In this document: positions 35,915-44,640 of the stretch, one piece after another | Position numbering within the stretch: the first letter of the stretch is position 1 | Layout: each line of letters begins with the position of its first letter | Source: Candidatus Methanoxibalbensis ujae | GTDB lineage: Archaea > Halobacteriota > Syntropharchaeia > Alkanophagales > Methanospirareceae | Assembly: GCA_026134085.1 (NCBI GenBank) | Contig: JAOQIN010000009.1 | Span: 1 to 45,912, forward strand | Length of the DNA stretch: 45,912 bases | Reading direction: 5' to 3' | Notes under the pieces: model-generated | The model's database searches: none | Told to the model about the DNA's origin: nothing | What the model saw: the letters and a program-made list of their open reading frames with translations, nothing else | Position numbers and translations under genes: made by a program

Positions 35915-36466
35915 ATGGCATATCGCAAGGAAACATCAGACATGTTTGTGGAACTTGGCGTTTACGCAGGTTCTTCAGTCATAGTTCCAGCCGTGTCCAA
36001 AGCCATGCTTGACCTTCCAACAGCAATCGCCCTCAAAATGCACGAGGCGTGGATACAAGAACTTCTCGCAAACGGCTGGTCCACTGCATCTTCAACCGAA
36101 TGTGGAGCTCTCTCTGGGTTGGGAGAGTTCACAGAAGGTAAAACAGTTGAGCAGATAGGCACGATTATAACCGTTGATAAGAAAGATGCGATAATGAAGA
36201 ACCCTCAGGGGCAGTGCTGTTTAATCGGAATGCCAGAGTTCGTGGAGTGGTTGAATGATATAGGATTCAAGGGGCTATATTCAGTGATAAAGCCATCCAC
36301 ATCGCTGAGAGCGCTTATGGGTATTGTTAAGATCGCAGATGCAAAGATGAATTTCATTCAGCGAGGCAAATACGATGATGCATCAATGGTTACAGGAGTT
36401 GTAGATCTGCTTGGAGCAGTTCTTTCGGCGTTTAACATTAATCCAGCGAAGATGGTGATGCCGTGA
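35915..36466 (+). CDS. Probable virion protein, 183 aa
   Basis: Strong ribosome site GAGGAGGTGATAAA. The protein is moderately hydrophobic (YAGSSVIVPAVSKAM, then GVVDLLGAVLSAFNI), with three cysteines, and no clear signal peptide. Position and ribosome-site strength fit an abundant structural protein. No family recognised. Overlaps the next gene by one base. Confidence 0.65.
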   Translation: MAYRKETSDMFVELGVYAGSSVIVPAVSKAMLDLPTAIALKMHEAWIQELLANGWSTASSTECGALSGLGEFTEGKTVEQIGTIITVDKKDAIMKNPQGQCCLIGMPEFVEWLNDIGFKGLYSVIKPSTSLRALMGIVKIADAKMNFIQRGKYDDASMVTGVVDLLGAVLSAFNINPAKMVMP

Positions 36467-36771
36467 TGCCATTCAAATTGGTATCACGTAGTTATCGCAT
36501 CATACGACCGCGAGGTGCAGGGGGTAGCCAGATCAGATTAGTAAGAGCGCCAAAGGCAGCTCCCAAGCCTAAAGCTCCAAAGATAAATATCGCTCCAAAC
36601 CCCGCCCAAAAACCAGCCAAAACCAAGTTTGAGCAGGTATATCCGACGGTTAATAAGGCGACGCAGACGGTTAAGACGCAGAGTGGGCAGTTTGAGCAGG
36701 TATATCCGACGGTTAAGGCTGGAGGAGATGATATTAGGGTAAGGAATATATTGAGGGATCTTGGAATATGA
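36466..36771 (+). CDS. Repeat-containing linker protein, 101 aa
   Basis: Proline/lysine/alanine-rich (KAAPKPKAPKINIAPNPAQK) followed by two copies of FEQVYPTV separated by a threonine/glutamine linker, then a short acidic end. The DNA repeat (TTTGAGCAGGTATATCCGAC) occurs twice, 66 bases apart, in frame. Probably unstructured; perhaps a virion linker or a substrate of the protease-like protein. Confidence 0.55.
   Translation: MPFKLVSRSYRIIRPRGAGGSQIRLVRAPKAAPKPKAPKINIAPNPAQKPAKTKFEQVYPTVNKATQTVKTQSGQFEQVYPTVKAGGDDIRVRNILRDLGI
36629..36715 (+). repeat. In-frame direct repeats, 66-base spacing
   Basis: Two copies of about 25 bases beginning TTTGAGCAGGTATATCCGAC at about 36629 and 36690 encode FEQVYPTV twice. 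In frame; a sign of slippage or duplication. Confidence 0.75.
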
Positions 36772-36784
36772 AGGAGGTGATAGT

Positions 36785-37291
36785 ATGGCTGGAATAGAGA
36801 GTGTAATAAACGAGTTGAAGAGGCAGGGGTATGAAGTGCAGCAGGTGACTCTGACGAAGAAGGAGAGTGATATTGTTGAGTTCTCTGACACCTCAGGCAC
36901 AGCGGACGAGGTCTTTCTCACAATAACGCCGCCTGTTGGTGGGGCACTGCTCTTCCCTGGCAAGGAGCTTGTAGGGGAGGAGGATTCATCGCGGATCTTT
37001 CTGTCGCTGTATGACAGTGGAGGCGCGGAGATCTCAGAAGACAGCATGGTTTTCGCACACAAGGAGACCGCGCTTCGTGAGAGATCTTCAGCACTCATCG
37101 CGGCGCCGTATGGTAACTTCAACAAACCGAGCCGTGCAGATGTTTACAAGCTTGAAACCTCAATCAATCTCAGAGGATCAGCAGAGAGCTTGAAGTTTTA
37201 CACATCATCAGCTGTTGATGCAGATCAAGCCTCTACAAACTGCGCTATAACTGCCCTTCTCTACTACCAGCAGAGAGGAGTTCGCTTTTAG
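36785..37291 (+). CDS. Probable major virion protein, 168 aa
   Basis: ATG 36785 follows AAGGAGGTGATAGT, the best ribosome site in the region. After a helix (GIESVINELKRQGYEV) the protein is mostly beta strands (EVFLTITPPVGGALLF, SSRIFLSLYDSGG), ending ITALLYYQQRGVRF. A perfect 9-bp hairpin overlaps the stop codon, as expected for a highly expressed, stable message. A capsid or abundant virion protein is likely; no family recognised, and a jelly-roll fold is only a guess. Confidence 0.65.
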   Translation: MAGIESVINELKRQGYEVQQVTLTKKESDIVEFSDTSGTADEVFLTITPPVGGALLFPGKELVGEEDSSRIFLSLYDSGGAEISEDSMVFAHKETALRERSSALIAAPYGNFNKPSRADVYKLETSINLRGSAESLKFYTSSAVDADQASTNCAITALLYYQQRGVRF

Positions 37292-37299
37292 AACTCCTC
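37275..37299 (+). terminator. 9-bp hairpin at the end of the probable major virion gene
   Basis: GAGGAGTTC (37275-37283) and GAACTCCTC (37291-37299) are perfectly complementary with a 7-base loop. It spans the stop codon and is followed by a C/T-rich tract (CTCCCCTTCTCCTG). It could end part of the transcripts or protect the 3' end of the message. Confidence 0.65.
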
Positions 37300-37347
37300 C
37301 TCCCCTTCTCCTGTAATAGCAGCTGGACAGCAGGGTTAGTTGGGACT

Positions 37348-38277
37348 ATGGACGGCGGCAGAGCAGAAATGAACGGTAGAAGGATAGATGGGAATATTAG
37401 AAGAGCACTTGAACGCTTAGGTGTATTTGAAGCACCAGAGGCAAGAAGAGATGTAAGAGATGCCTTAGAGTATATTATAAAGATACTTGAAGATAGAATA
37501 GCACCGCGTCGCAAGTATTTTAGGATAGGGGTTATAGAAGAGGCAAAAGCAGCTGCGATAGAGAATAATACGTCACCACCAGCTTCAAATTATCAGATCA
37601 TTAATGTCTATGAAGAAATCTTGAGGACACCAGACTTAGAGATAACAAATTTTGGTCCTGGCAATCTATATGCAGTCATCTCCTATGCACAAGATCAATG
37701 GCTGATGAAGGAAGCCATCATTAACATCCATTCATCTCTTTCATTTCCAAATGTGCACTCTGTTGCATTGAGAGCAGACTGGGCTAACACGACATATATG
37801 ATCTCAGAGCGAAGATCAGCGTTACGCACTATAAACATAGATTACGGTGAGCGTATTTTCATTCTATCCTCAAATTCAACGCAGCATTTCACAGAATCAC
37901 TCTCACAAAATGAGCAAGAATTTGAGAATATATCAGGTATGGTATCAAACAAAGTATTCATACGAGGGGTGAACATACAAGCGATGCAGAATTTATATTT
38001 TAGAGTGATTTTCTGGTCATCAGCGGATGGGGCGTCGTCTGATTTGGATGAAGATTCATTTTTAGATTATGTTGATCTGGATCTCGCAACCACATCCTTC
38101 CAAACTCCAGGAACGCCGCAATACCGATTAAATGTGAACAATTTGAACATAGTGTATGAGGATCAAGATAAAACACGCACACTTCATGTCAGTTTACAGA
38201 ATCTATCATCAACAGATAAGCTCGCAGCACCAGATGGAGCGGTGCAAATTGATTTTAAGATGAGTCCGCGCTTGTAA
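37348..38277 (+). CDS. Probable virion beta protein, 309 aa
   Basis: The helical, basic N-terminus (RRIDGNIRRALERLGVFEAP) leads into a long beta-rich domain (LEITNFGPGNLYAVISYAQD, then YISERRSALRTINIDYG, FIRGVNIQAMQNLYFRVIFW), like a jelly-roll or ConA-type sandwich. No signal peptide. The start is uncertain; ATG 37369 is an alternative since no ribosome site precedes 37348. Probably an abundant capsid or spike protein. Confidence 0.65.
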   Translation: MDGGRAEMNGRRIDGNIRRALERLGVFEAPEARRDVRDALEYIIKILEDRIAPRRKYFRIGVIEEAKAAAIENNTSPPASNYQIINVYEEILRTPDLEITNFGPGNLYAVISYAQDQWLMKEAIINIHSSLSFPNVHSVALRADWANTTYMISERRSALRTINIDYGERIFILSSNSTQHFTESLSQNEQEFENISGMVSNKVFIRGVNIQAMQNLYFRVIFWSSADGASSDLDEDSFLDYVDLDLATTSFQTPGTPQYRLNVNNLNIVYEDQDKTRTLHVSLQNLSSTDKLAAPDGAVQIDFKMSPRL

Positions 38278-38301
38278 GATGTAGGGGGTGATGAGAGGAG
38301 T

Positions 38302-38463
38302 ATGGATGTAGATGAAGCAATTGTTGGAACGGCGGTTCTCGCAATATGTGGCGGGTGCTTGGGGTATATAATACGACACGACTGGAATGATGCTCTCGCT
38401 GGTGTGGGCGCAGGGGTAGCAGCAGGATTCTTCAATATATACACAAGCATAAAAAAGAGGTAG
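38302..38463 (+). CDS. Two-helix hydrophobic protein, 53 aa
   Basis: Too short for most gene finders. Hydrophobic helices at about residues 5-24 and 31-48 separated by a polar turn (RHDWND), and a basic end (IKKR). GGGGGTGATGAGAGG precedes the ATG. Same form as the genes at 29906 and 30117. Possible virion membrane or capsid protein. Confidence 0.6.
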   Translation: MDVDEAIVGTAVLAICGGCLGYIIRHDWNDALAGVGAGVAAGFFNIYTSIKKR

Positions 38464-38478
38464 GATAAAAAGAAATAG

Positions 38479-39222
38479 ATGGAGTGGGAAGATTTTATCC
38501 GTAAAGGGTTTGAAGATGCTGCTATAAAATACTCTCTCAACTGGAACAGAAAGGAAGACCGCAAACTTTTTCTTGAGTGGTTAAATACATGTGATGCGAG
38601 AGGTGGTTATCCTCTCCTGCGCACCTCCTATGGAGGGAAAAAGTTTAAGAGAAATCGTGTGTTTGGAGTCTGTTACGGAGGAGAGCGCTTAGATAAATAC
38701 ACATATCCAATTTTAGGATTGGGGGAGTGTGTATGGATTGAGAATGTCCCCCAACATGTAATTAAAAGAATAGAAGAAGAGACAGATTCCTATGAATGGT
38801 TGAAAAAACTGCTTGATAACCCTGGAAATCCTGGAGGTGGAGAGGGAATGAGAAAAACAACAGAAGTCCTACGAAAGATCGCAGAGAGAATTAGACCAGA
38901 TGTAGTTCAGCTGACTTCTTCTTTAAAAAATGTGATAGAGGCTCATGAGGAAGCATTAATGACACTCGGAGAGGATATAGATTCTCTTAGAGATGATGTT
39001 GCAGAGCTGAAAAAAGATGTGCATGACTTGAAAGAAGAACTAAAAAAGGAAACTGATTACGAGAAATTAAAAAGGAAGATAGAGGCGATAAAAAGAGATC
39101 ACAAAAATATAGATGAACTCTCAAAAATTATGGCAGATCTGGCAAAAGGTCGTTATGATGTGACAGAATCAGAGAAAAGAGTGTTGATGGATTTGATAAG
39201 AGAAACAATGATGAAAATATAG
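38479..39222 (+). CDS. Coiled-coil protein sharing a module with the PCNA-like protein
   Basis: The N-terminal 110 residues form a mixed domain (NTCDARGGYPLLRTSYGG, then VFGVCYGGERLDKYTYP). After a Gly/Pro linker (DNPGNPGGGEGM) comes a module from about residue 128: LRKIAERIRPDVVQLTSSLK and a coiled coil (DIDSLRDDVAELKKDVHDL). This is homologous to residues near 425-480 of the clamp-like protein at 39420. Shared modules suggest that the two proteins interact or bind a common partner. Confidence 0.7.
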   Translation: MEWEDFIRKGFEDAAIKYSLNWNRKEDRKLFLEWLNTCDARGGYPLLRTSYGGKKFKRNRVFGVCYGGERLDKYTYPILGLGECVWIENVPQHVIKRIEEETDSYEWLKKLLDNPGNPGGGEGMRKTTEVLRKIAERIRPDVVQLTSSLKNVIEAHEEALMTLGEDIDSLRDDVAELKKDVHDLKEELKKETDYEKLKRKIEAIKRDHKNIDELSKIMADLAKGRYDVTESEKRVLMDLIRETMMKI

Positions 39223-39234
39223 GAGGGAGGTGCT

Positions 39235-39417
39235 ATGAAAATATTGATTGACTGGTTCAAATATGAGTCAAAACTAAAAGATTTGAGTGATTTGGTGAAA
39301 TACGCAAAGTCAGCACATTTGGACGGAAACACAGGCATTTTGACAATTTATGAGCCTGACGCTTTTATTATCGGAGAGTTGAGGAGGCGCAAGATTAAAT
39401 ATACAAAAGTGAAGTGA
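39235..39417 (+). CDS. Small protein, 60 aa
   Basis: Starts after GGAGGGAGGTGCT. A short alpha/beta protein (ILIDWFKYESKLKDLSDLV, ILTIYEPDAFIIGEL) with a basic end. Its stop overlaps nothing but the next ATG is 2 bases on. Part of the clamp operon; function unknown. Confidence 0.6.
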   Translation: MKILIDWFKYESKLKDLSDLVKYAKSAHLDGNTGILTIYEPDAFIIGELRRRKIKYTKVK

Positions 39418-39419
39418 GT

Positions 39420-41618
39420 ATGTTTAAAGGGGTAATAAGTGTTAGGTTACTAAAAGAGATATTTGCACATTTTTCAGATGAGGCTTATGCAATAGTCAGT
39501 GACTATGTAAAACTATGCTATATTTCACCAGAATACACTTGGGGGATCTTATCTAATATAACAGCATGGAGTAAAATAGAATCAAAAGATGAATTCTTAA
39601 CAACTATCAAAGTTAAGCGCATATATCGCATTCTTCAAGCACTCAAAGGAGATATTGTTGTAGAGATAAGTAAAGAAAAAACTAAGATAATTTCAGGTAA
39701 TCTTGTATATGAAATACGAAACGAACCAGATATTGCCTCCAATAAAGAGATGATAAATAAGTTTGAAAATTTAGTATATAAAGGTATAAAACAACACCGA
39801 GCAATCTTGGCAGCAGTTCCAGCCAATCTGAAAAGATTTGCTAAAGGTAAGGATATTTTAGTCATAGGTGTGATAAATGGAGAGGGATTAATTTATGGGG
39901 ATACTGAAAAAATGGATTTAAAGGTAAAATCATATAAAGATGATGCTGTTTTTTGTATTTATGCATATAATATTGAACGGATTTTGAAGGGTACGAAGAA
40001 GGAAATCAATATTTACATAGGTAACAACACATCAGGGATTTTTGAATATCTATATGACGGTGTTAAAGTTGAAGTGATATGTGCACCTTTGGTGCCTAAT
40101 GAATCCAAACTAATTGAGATGGATTTACCAAGAAAGTTAATAGAGATGATTATAGGAGAAGTTGAAGAAGGAAGAGAGGAAGAAAAAGAGGAAAAAGAGG
40201 AAGAAAAAGAAAGAATTTCTGAAGGAGAAAGGATTATTGACATGAGTATATTATACTCAATATTTCATAAAAAATGGTGTTTATATTACAGTATTTATCC
40301 AGATCAATATGATTCAAAATATTTTGATAGTTTTGAAGAGCTTAAAGAATTTCTTAAAAAAGGTAAGGCTAAATTGTATGTAAGCAAGCAGAGAACAAAC
40401 ATTGATATAAGATGGGATCCAATAGATTTACCTGCGCCTAAATTTGAGCCAGATTCTAAATTTGAAGTCGGAGAGATAAGAATCCATCTAATTCACCCAG
40501 GATGGAGTTTGAGAGAAAAAAGATGGAACTGGTATGTGGAAATAACAGACAGAGAGACCGGGCATACAGAATATAAAAACATGAGTGAAAATGATGTAGA
40601 GATTTTACTCAAGAAAGCAAGGAAGATACCTGGGGAAAAACCTAAGATACCTGAGGAGAAACCCAAGATAGAGGAGAAACCTCCAAAATTAAAACACACG
40701 CGAGAAATTCTTAGGAGGATTGCTGAGCGAGTTCGTCCAGATGTAGCGCAACTTAGCACATCTCTTAGAGGTATTATAAACACGCATGAAGAAGCTATGA
40801 TGAAGGTAGCTGAAGAGGTTGATGAGCTTACGGATGATGTGAATAAGTTAAAAGTGGATGTATTAGGTTTAAAAGAGCGGATTAAAGGTAAGAGTATATA
40901 TGAGCTTTTAAAGGAGAAAATTGAAAGTGAACAAAATATTGATAGATTGGAAAGATTGGGGGGAGATTTACAGCTATACAAATTACCTGAAGATAAAGTT
41001 GTAGATCTGTTAAAGTTAATAGCAATAAAAGGATTAAGTATGGCAAAGAACGGGGATGAAGATAAATTAAAGAGAATACTTGATCTCCTAAAAGAGAAGG
41101 ATAAGGACACATACATAGAAATATTGAAGAAATATAAAGAAGAGAAGAGGCTTGAAGAAGAGGAGGTTGAGGAGGAAGTCCCTGTTGCTGTAAAATTTGA
41201 GAGATTGATAAGAATATTAGAAGATGCATTTAAAGAGGTTGCGAAAACATTAACAGAAGATGCAGAGCGTATGGCAAGAAAATTGGCAGATGATGTTCTG
41301 TTGAGGCGGATAACGAAAAGAGATGCTATAATTGAGATGAAGAAGCTCGCATATAAATATAAAATACACAGCTTACTTAAAAAGAAAACAAATATAACCA
41401 CTGTTAAGGTAGATGGGAAGGTTATGCCTGTTATTGAATCAGATGCAAAGCTAAGAGAATTTGAGGAATTACACAGAGAGATCAGCAGATTCTGTGATGC
41501 TGAGAATATAGATTGTGAAGATTTAGAGGAAGAGTGGAGAAAAGCATCTGATATATATATTGAAGCTGTTAATATGATAAACTCATTGCTGAAGCGAGCG
41601 GGCAGAGCGAGCAGATAA
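39420..41618 (+). CDS. PCNA-like sliding clamp fused to a long coiled-coil region
   Basis: 732 residues from ATG 39420 (MFKGVISVRLLKEIFAHF, the classic PCNA opening). The first 250 residues or so follow the PCNA pattern: KRIYRILQALKGDIVVEISK in the place of the DLxKxLKx-x-D region, ISGNLVYEIRNEP, and a second similar half (FEYLYDGVKVEVICAPLVP). After an acidic low-complexity linker comes a middle domain (YSIFHKKWCLYYSIYPDQY), a proline-rich repeat, the module shared with 38479, and then coiled coils (EKKDKDTYIEILKKYKEEK type). A normal PCNA ends near 250 residues. It may tether polymerases or the primase/helicase to DNA. Confidence 0.75.
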   Translation: MFKGVISVRLLKEIFAHFSDEAYAIVSDYVKLCYISPEYTWGILSNITAWSKIESKDEFLTTIKVKRIYRILQALKGDIVVEISKEKTKIISGNLVYEIRNEPDIASNKEMINKFENLVYKGIKQHRAILAAVPANLKRFAKGKDILVIGVINGEGLIYGDTEKMDLKVKSYKDDAVFCIYAYNIERILKGTKKEINIYIGNNTSGIFEYLYDGVKVEVICAPLVPNESKLIEMDLPRKLIEMIIGEVEEGREEEKEEKEEEKERISEGERIIDMSILYSIFHKKWCLYYSIYPDQYDSKYFDSFEELKEFLKKGKAKLYVSKQRTNIDIRWDPIDLPAPKFEPDSKFEVGEIRIHLIHPGWSLREKRWNWYVEITDRETGHTEYKNMSENDVEILLKKARKIPGEKPKIPEEKPKIEEKPPKLKHTREILRRIAERVRPDVAQLSTSLRGIINTHEEAMMKVAEEVDELTDDVNKLKVDVLGLKERIKGKSIYELLKEKIESEQNIDRLERLGGDLQLYKLPEDKVVDLLKLIAIKGLSMAKNGDEDKLKRILDLLKEKDKDTYIEILKKYKEEKRLEEEEVEEEVPVAVKFERLIRILEDAFKEVAKTLTEDAERMARKLADDVLLRRITKRDAIIEMKKLAYKYKIHSLLKKKTNITTVKVDGKVMPVIESDAKLREFEELHREISRFCDAENIDCEDLEEEWRKASDIYIEAVNMINSLLKRAGRASR

Positions 41619-41623
41619 TAACA

Positions 41624-41634
41624 TTTTTATATAA
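41624..41634 (+). promoter_or_regulatory. TATA box for the gene at 41654
   Basis: TTTTTATATAA is centred about 25 bases before the ATG at 41654, giving a leaderless mRNA for the probable virion spike genes. Confidence 0.6.
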
Positions 41635-41653
41635 GCTCTATCAATTATAAAAT

Positions 41654-42211
41654 ATGCCTCTTGAGACACGGGTAGAGGGGACTTATGCTGTTGTAGATGT
41701 AAGTGGTATATGGACCGCAGTGAAGGCTGCGAATGATTATGTGCTTGTCCCAAATGTGAGTGCGCTTCAGAAAAGTGATGAGAGCGTAATAGATACTGAG
41801 ATGCAGACTGAGCCAGGAGTGCATGCACGCAGAGACTACAAGCTATCCATCCCTGGATATATGGAAGGTGGAGGAATGATCGTGCTGTTCGGAAGCTCAG
41901 GAGCACTTAATTCTGTTGCATCAGATTCCAATGCTGCGAGAGTAAACCTAAAGGTATATCACGGTTCCCCAACAGGAGGAGATCTGCTTGGTTCTGCGAA
42001 TGGAACAGAGAGGACCCCAAACAACACATCTGAACAGTCATATACAGAGATAATAGCATGCACACTATCAAAATACAGGCTTTCAGGCGCTTCTTATCTG
42101 ACAATTAGAGTGGAGCTTGAGGTGACAGAGGCAGATGCAAATGGTATTCAGATGAAGTTATATGCAGATCCAGAAACCAAACCACTTTTGTTTTATGTAA
42201 ACATGCCTTAG
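41654..42211 (+). CDS. Beta-rich virion protein, 185 aa
   Basis: Leaderless ATG. A beta-rich domain of probable jelly-roll type (RDYKLSIPGYMEGGGMIVLF, VNLKVYHGSPTGGDLLG, SYLTIRVELEVTEAD) ending LLFYVNMP. No signal peptide. Followed 7 bases later by the beta-helix protein. Probable spike or capsid component; family unknown. Confidence 0.65.
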   Translation: MPLETRVEGTYAVVDVSGIWTAVKAANDYVLVPNVSALQKSDESVIDTEMQTEPGVHARRDYKLSIPGYMEGGGMIVLFGSSGALNSVASDSNAARVNLKVYHGSPTGGDLLGSANGTERTPNNTSEQSYTEIIACTLSKYRLSGASYLTIRVELEVTEADANGIQMKLYADPETKPLLFYVNMP

Positions 42212-42218
42212 AAGAGAA

Positions 42219-43523
42219 ATGCCGAGCGAATATGCTCTTTCATTGTATTCTGCGATAACTCGTCTAAATGTAGCAAAGAAAGGATATACTGCGCTGTATG
42301 TTCGTTCAGATGGAAACGACGCAGCCAATGGCTTAACGTGGGATACTGCACTGCGCACAATATCTGAAGCGTTAGATCGTGCGGAGCCCTGGACCACAAT
42401 TTTCGTATATCCTGGATCTTACGAAGAGGAGGTGGTAATATCCACTCCTGACGTCTCATTGATCTCTCCAGCATCTGATAGCACATTTATAAGAGCAGGT
42501 GAGGATAAAATACCGCTGACAATTGAAGAAAGCGTTACAAACTGCAATATTATAAACTTCACTGTTGAAGCATCAAAAACACCAGACAACACTGGAGCTA
42601 TTGAACTGAAAGGAACGCGATGCGTGCTCAAGAATATAGTAGTGGGGAACGATGGATGGAATATACACGTGTCAGGAAATTCTAACAAAATATCAAACAT
42701 ATCAGCAATACATAAAGCTTACGCTTCTGTCATATATATAGACGGGAATTATAATCAGATATATGGAAATGTTTTGAGTGGAGGATCTCAATGTCAGTAT
42801 GGTATTGTCCTTGCAAGTGGATCCTCTTATAATATAATATGCGATAATTATATAGCCTATTTCAAAATAGATGGACTTGGATCTGGTATTATAATATTCA
42901 GTGGGGCAACACAGAACGTGATCTATCACAATAACTTCGGTGGAAACGATGCGAATATCAAAAACTATGATACATCATCGGTGATCTATGAGAATTATTA
43001 TGCAGATCATTCAAACATAGATAATGGTGCTGGGATAGCAACTGAACCTTACTTATTTACAGATGGAGTAGATCAGCGGCCAATGGCGCAGATAGATGGA
43101 TGGCGAGGAGTCAATGCCCCATCAACAGCACATCAAGTATGGAAGTGGAGTGCTCTTGATTCTTATCAGACTGTGCAGGGCACATGGAGTTTATCAGCAG
43201 ACAGCTCACAGCATTTAGGAGTGCTTTTAACAAACACAAGCAACACAGTTAATGATGAAATAGCCATCCCGATGCTTGCATACTCAACAAATATGCCTCT
43301 CCATCTGAGATGTAAAACATCAGCAGACAGTGGAGTGATTTCAGTGATAATTGATGGAGAAGAACAGGGCACGATAGATCTATACAGTTCCTCAACATCA
43401 TATAATGTGCTAAAAACGATTAATGTTGCGCCACCGCGCAGAGGAATGTGTGCATTACGAATAAAGATAAGTGAGGCAGGCACAGGAGGAGGTGCCCGTG
43501 CATATATAAGTGAGGTATGGTGA
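42219..43523 (+). CDS. Right-handed beta-helix spike protein, 434 aa
   Basis: Residues 25-260 form a parallel beta-helix: 'YVRSDGNDAANGLTWDTALR' and TISEALDRAEPWTTIFVYPG as the N-terminal cap, then NosD/pectate-lyase-type turns (NKISNISAIHKAYASVIYID, NQIYGNVLSGG, NIICDNYI, NVIYHNNFGG). The C-terminus is a beta sandwich (residues 300-434). Such proteins are viral tailspikes or depolymerases that bind or cut glycans. It abuts the convergent gene at 43524 stop to stop. Confidence 0.85.
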   Translation: MPSEYALSLYSAITRLNVAKKGYTALYVRSDGNDAANGLTWDTALRTISEALDRAEPWTTIFVYPGSYEEEVVISTPDVSLISPASDSTFIRAGEDKIPLTIEESVTNCNIINFTVEASKTPDNTGAIELKGTRCVLKNIVVGNDGWNIHVSGNSNKISNISAIHKAYASVIYIDGNYNQIYGNVLSGGSQCQYGIVLASGSSYNIICDNYIAYFKIDGLGSGIIIFSGATQNVIYHNNFGGNDANIKNYDTSSVIYENYYADHSNIDNGAGIATEPYLFTDGVDQRPMAQIDGWRGVNAPSTAHQVWKWSALDSYQTVQGTWSLSADSSQHLGVLLTNTSNTVNDEIAIPMLAYSTNMPLHLRCKTSADSGVISVIIDGEEQGTIDLYSSSTSYNVLKTINVAPPRRGMCALRIKISEAGTGGGARAYISEVW

Positions 43524-44306
43524 TTATATCGGGAGCAGATATGAATCCTCTGCGCTGCCTCCTGTGTTATTAAACCTTACATTAGATCCGTCACTGAATA
43601 CATAGCCGATTTCCCCTACTCCTAATAAGTCATACCATGTTGTCCCATTATCTGGGGAATACTCCACTTTGGTGTTAGGACCGCATCTTGCGATGTAAGC
43701 ACCTTCATCTATTGTAGATGTTGAACCCGCACCAACGCTTACGGAGGATTCTGTCCCAAACTCAACTAAGACTTGTGAATAACGGAGATCGTCAGTCCCT
43801 ATTGCGTCATCTCCACCATATGCGTGTCTTGATGCGTGAGCTGTCAGATCAAGTCCTCCAAGCACTCCTATCGTTTCCCACGAAGATCCGTTATCGCGGG
43901 AAAGTTCCATAGTGTCTGTTGCAAGAAAGAATCTATTTTCAACTCCTGCGGCTGGACGGTTGGCAGCGGTATCTTGAATTAGAACCCCTACTACCTCATC
44001 ATCTCCTCCATATATATGTCTTGATGCGTGTGACTCAATATCCATCACCTCTGAATCTGTTGTATGATCCCAGACTTTCATGGTGCCTTCGTATTCCCTG
44101 ACGGACTTATCAGCACCATTCAGTTCAGTGCCTTCAAATCGTATGTAAGGTGTGGTTCCTGATATATGCCAGTAATTGTTGCCTGCTGCTATTGTTCCAC
44201 TACCAACTTTCAATCTGCGAAGATGTAGCTCTCGCCTCCTTGAAGAGATTTCAACGAGTTTTGCTACTATGTCCGCAATCTTCCCTATAATCTTCTCTAC
44301 TATCAT
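43524..44306 (-). CDS. Tail-fibre-like protein with HASRHAYGGDD repeats, 260 aa
   Basis: A hydrophobic N-terminal helix (MIVEKIIGKIADIVAKLVE) is followed by beta repeats. HASRHIYGGDDEV and HASRHAYGGDDAI are the phage tail-fibre motif that occurs at domain borders. Also seen are NRFFLATDTMELSRDNGSSW and a C-terminal GEIGYVFSDGSNV. Last gene of the minus operon 45535-43524. Probable host-binding fibre; its presence in an archaeal virus points to module sharing with phage. Confidence 0.8.
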   Translation of the reverse strand: MIVEKIIGKIADIVAKLVEISSRRRELHLRRLKVGSGTIAAGNNYWHISGTTPYIRFEGTELNGADKSVREYEGTMKVWDHTTDSEVMDIESHASRHIYGGDDEVVGVLIQDTAANRPAAGVENRFFLATDTMELSRDNGSSWETIGVLGGLDLTAHASRHAYGGDDAIGTDDLRYSQVLVEFGTESSVSVGAGSTSTIDEGAYIARCGPNTKVEYSPDNGTTWYDLLGVGEIGYVFSDGSNVRFNNTGGSAEDSYLLPI

Positions 44307-44319
44307 TAATCATCCCTCC

Positions 44320-44595
44320 TTATAATGAAAACAGCACAAATCTCCCTCCTTCTTCAATTATAAATTGGGCTCCATCTTCAATTATAAATTCATCATCATG
44401 CGTTAGTATTGCATACATAGTTTCTCCAGATTTAATCGTCAGTGATTCCCCACTACTTATCTTATTCTTAACAATACCCGCGCTCTTCTCAATGACTGAA
44501 TCCAAGTCTGAATCATACTGCTTATTGAGCGCTCCTTCTGACTCAAGCTTCTCTTTTATTTTAGCCCACTGCTTAGATAAGGGGATGTAGGACAT
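44320..44595 (-). CDS. Small fibre-associated protein, 91 aa
   Basis: Helical start (KQWAKIKEKLESEGALNK), then a beta repeat SGESLTIKSGETMYAIL, DDEFIIEDGAQFIIEEGGRF, resembling single turns of fibre proteins. Between two tail-fibre-like genes. A chaperone or a short fibre section is possible; no family recognised. Confidence 0.6.
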   Translation of the reverse strand: MSYIPLSKQWAKIKEKLESEGALNKQYDSDLDSVIEKSAGIVKNKISSGESLTIKSGETMYAILTHDDEFIIEDGAQFIIEEGGRFVLFSL

Positions 44596-44640
44596 ACCTC
44601 TCTCTCCCTCCCCTCTCTCCTCTAACTTCCAGAACGATCA

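Noticed and set aside
40493-41401. Long open frame on the minus strand (302 aa)
   Set aside because: It lies wholly inside the clamp-like gene, is rich in serine and phenylalanine as expected from an antisense shadow of a Lys/Glu-rich gene, and has no ribosome site.
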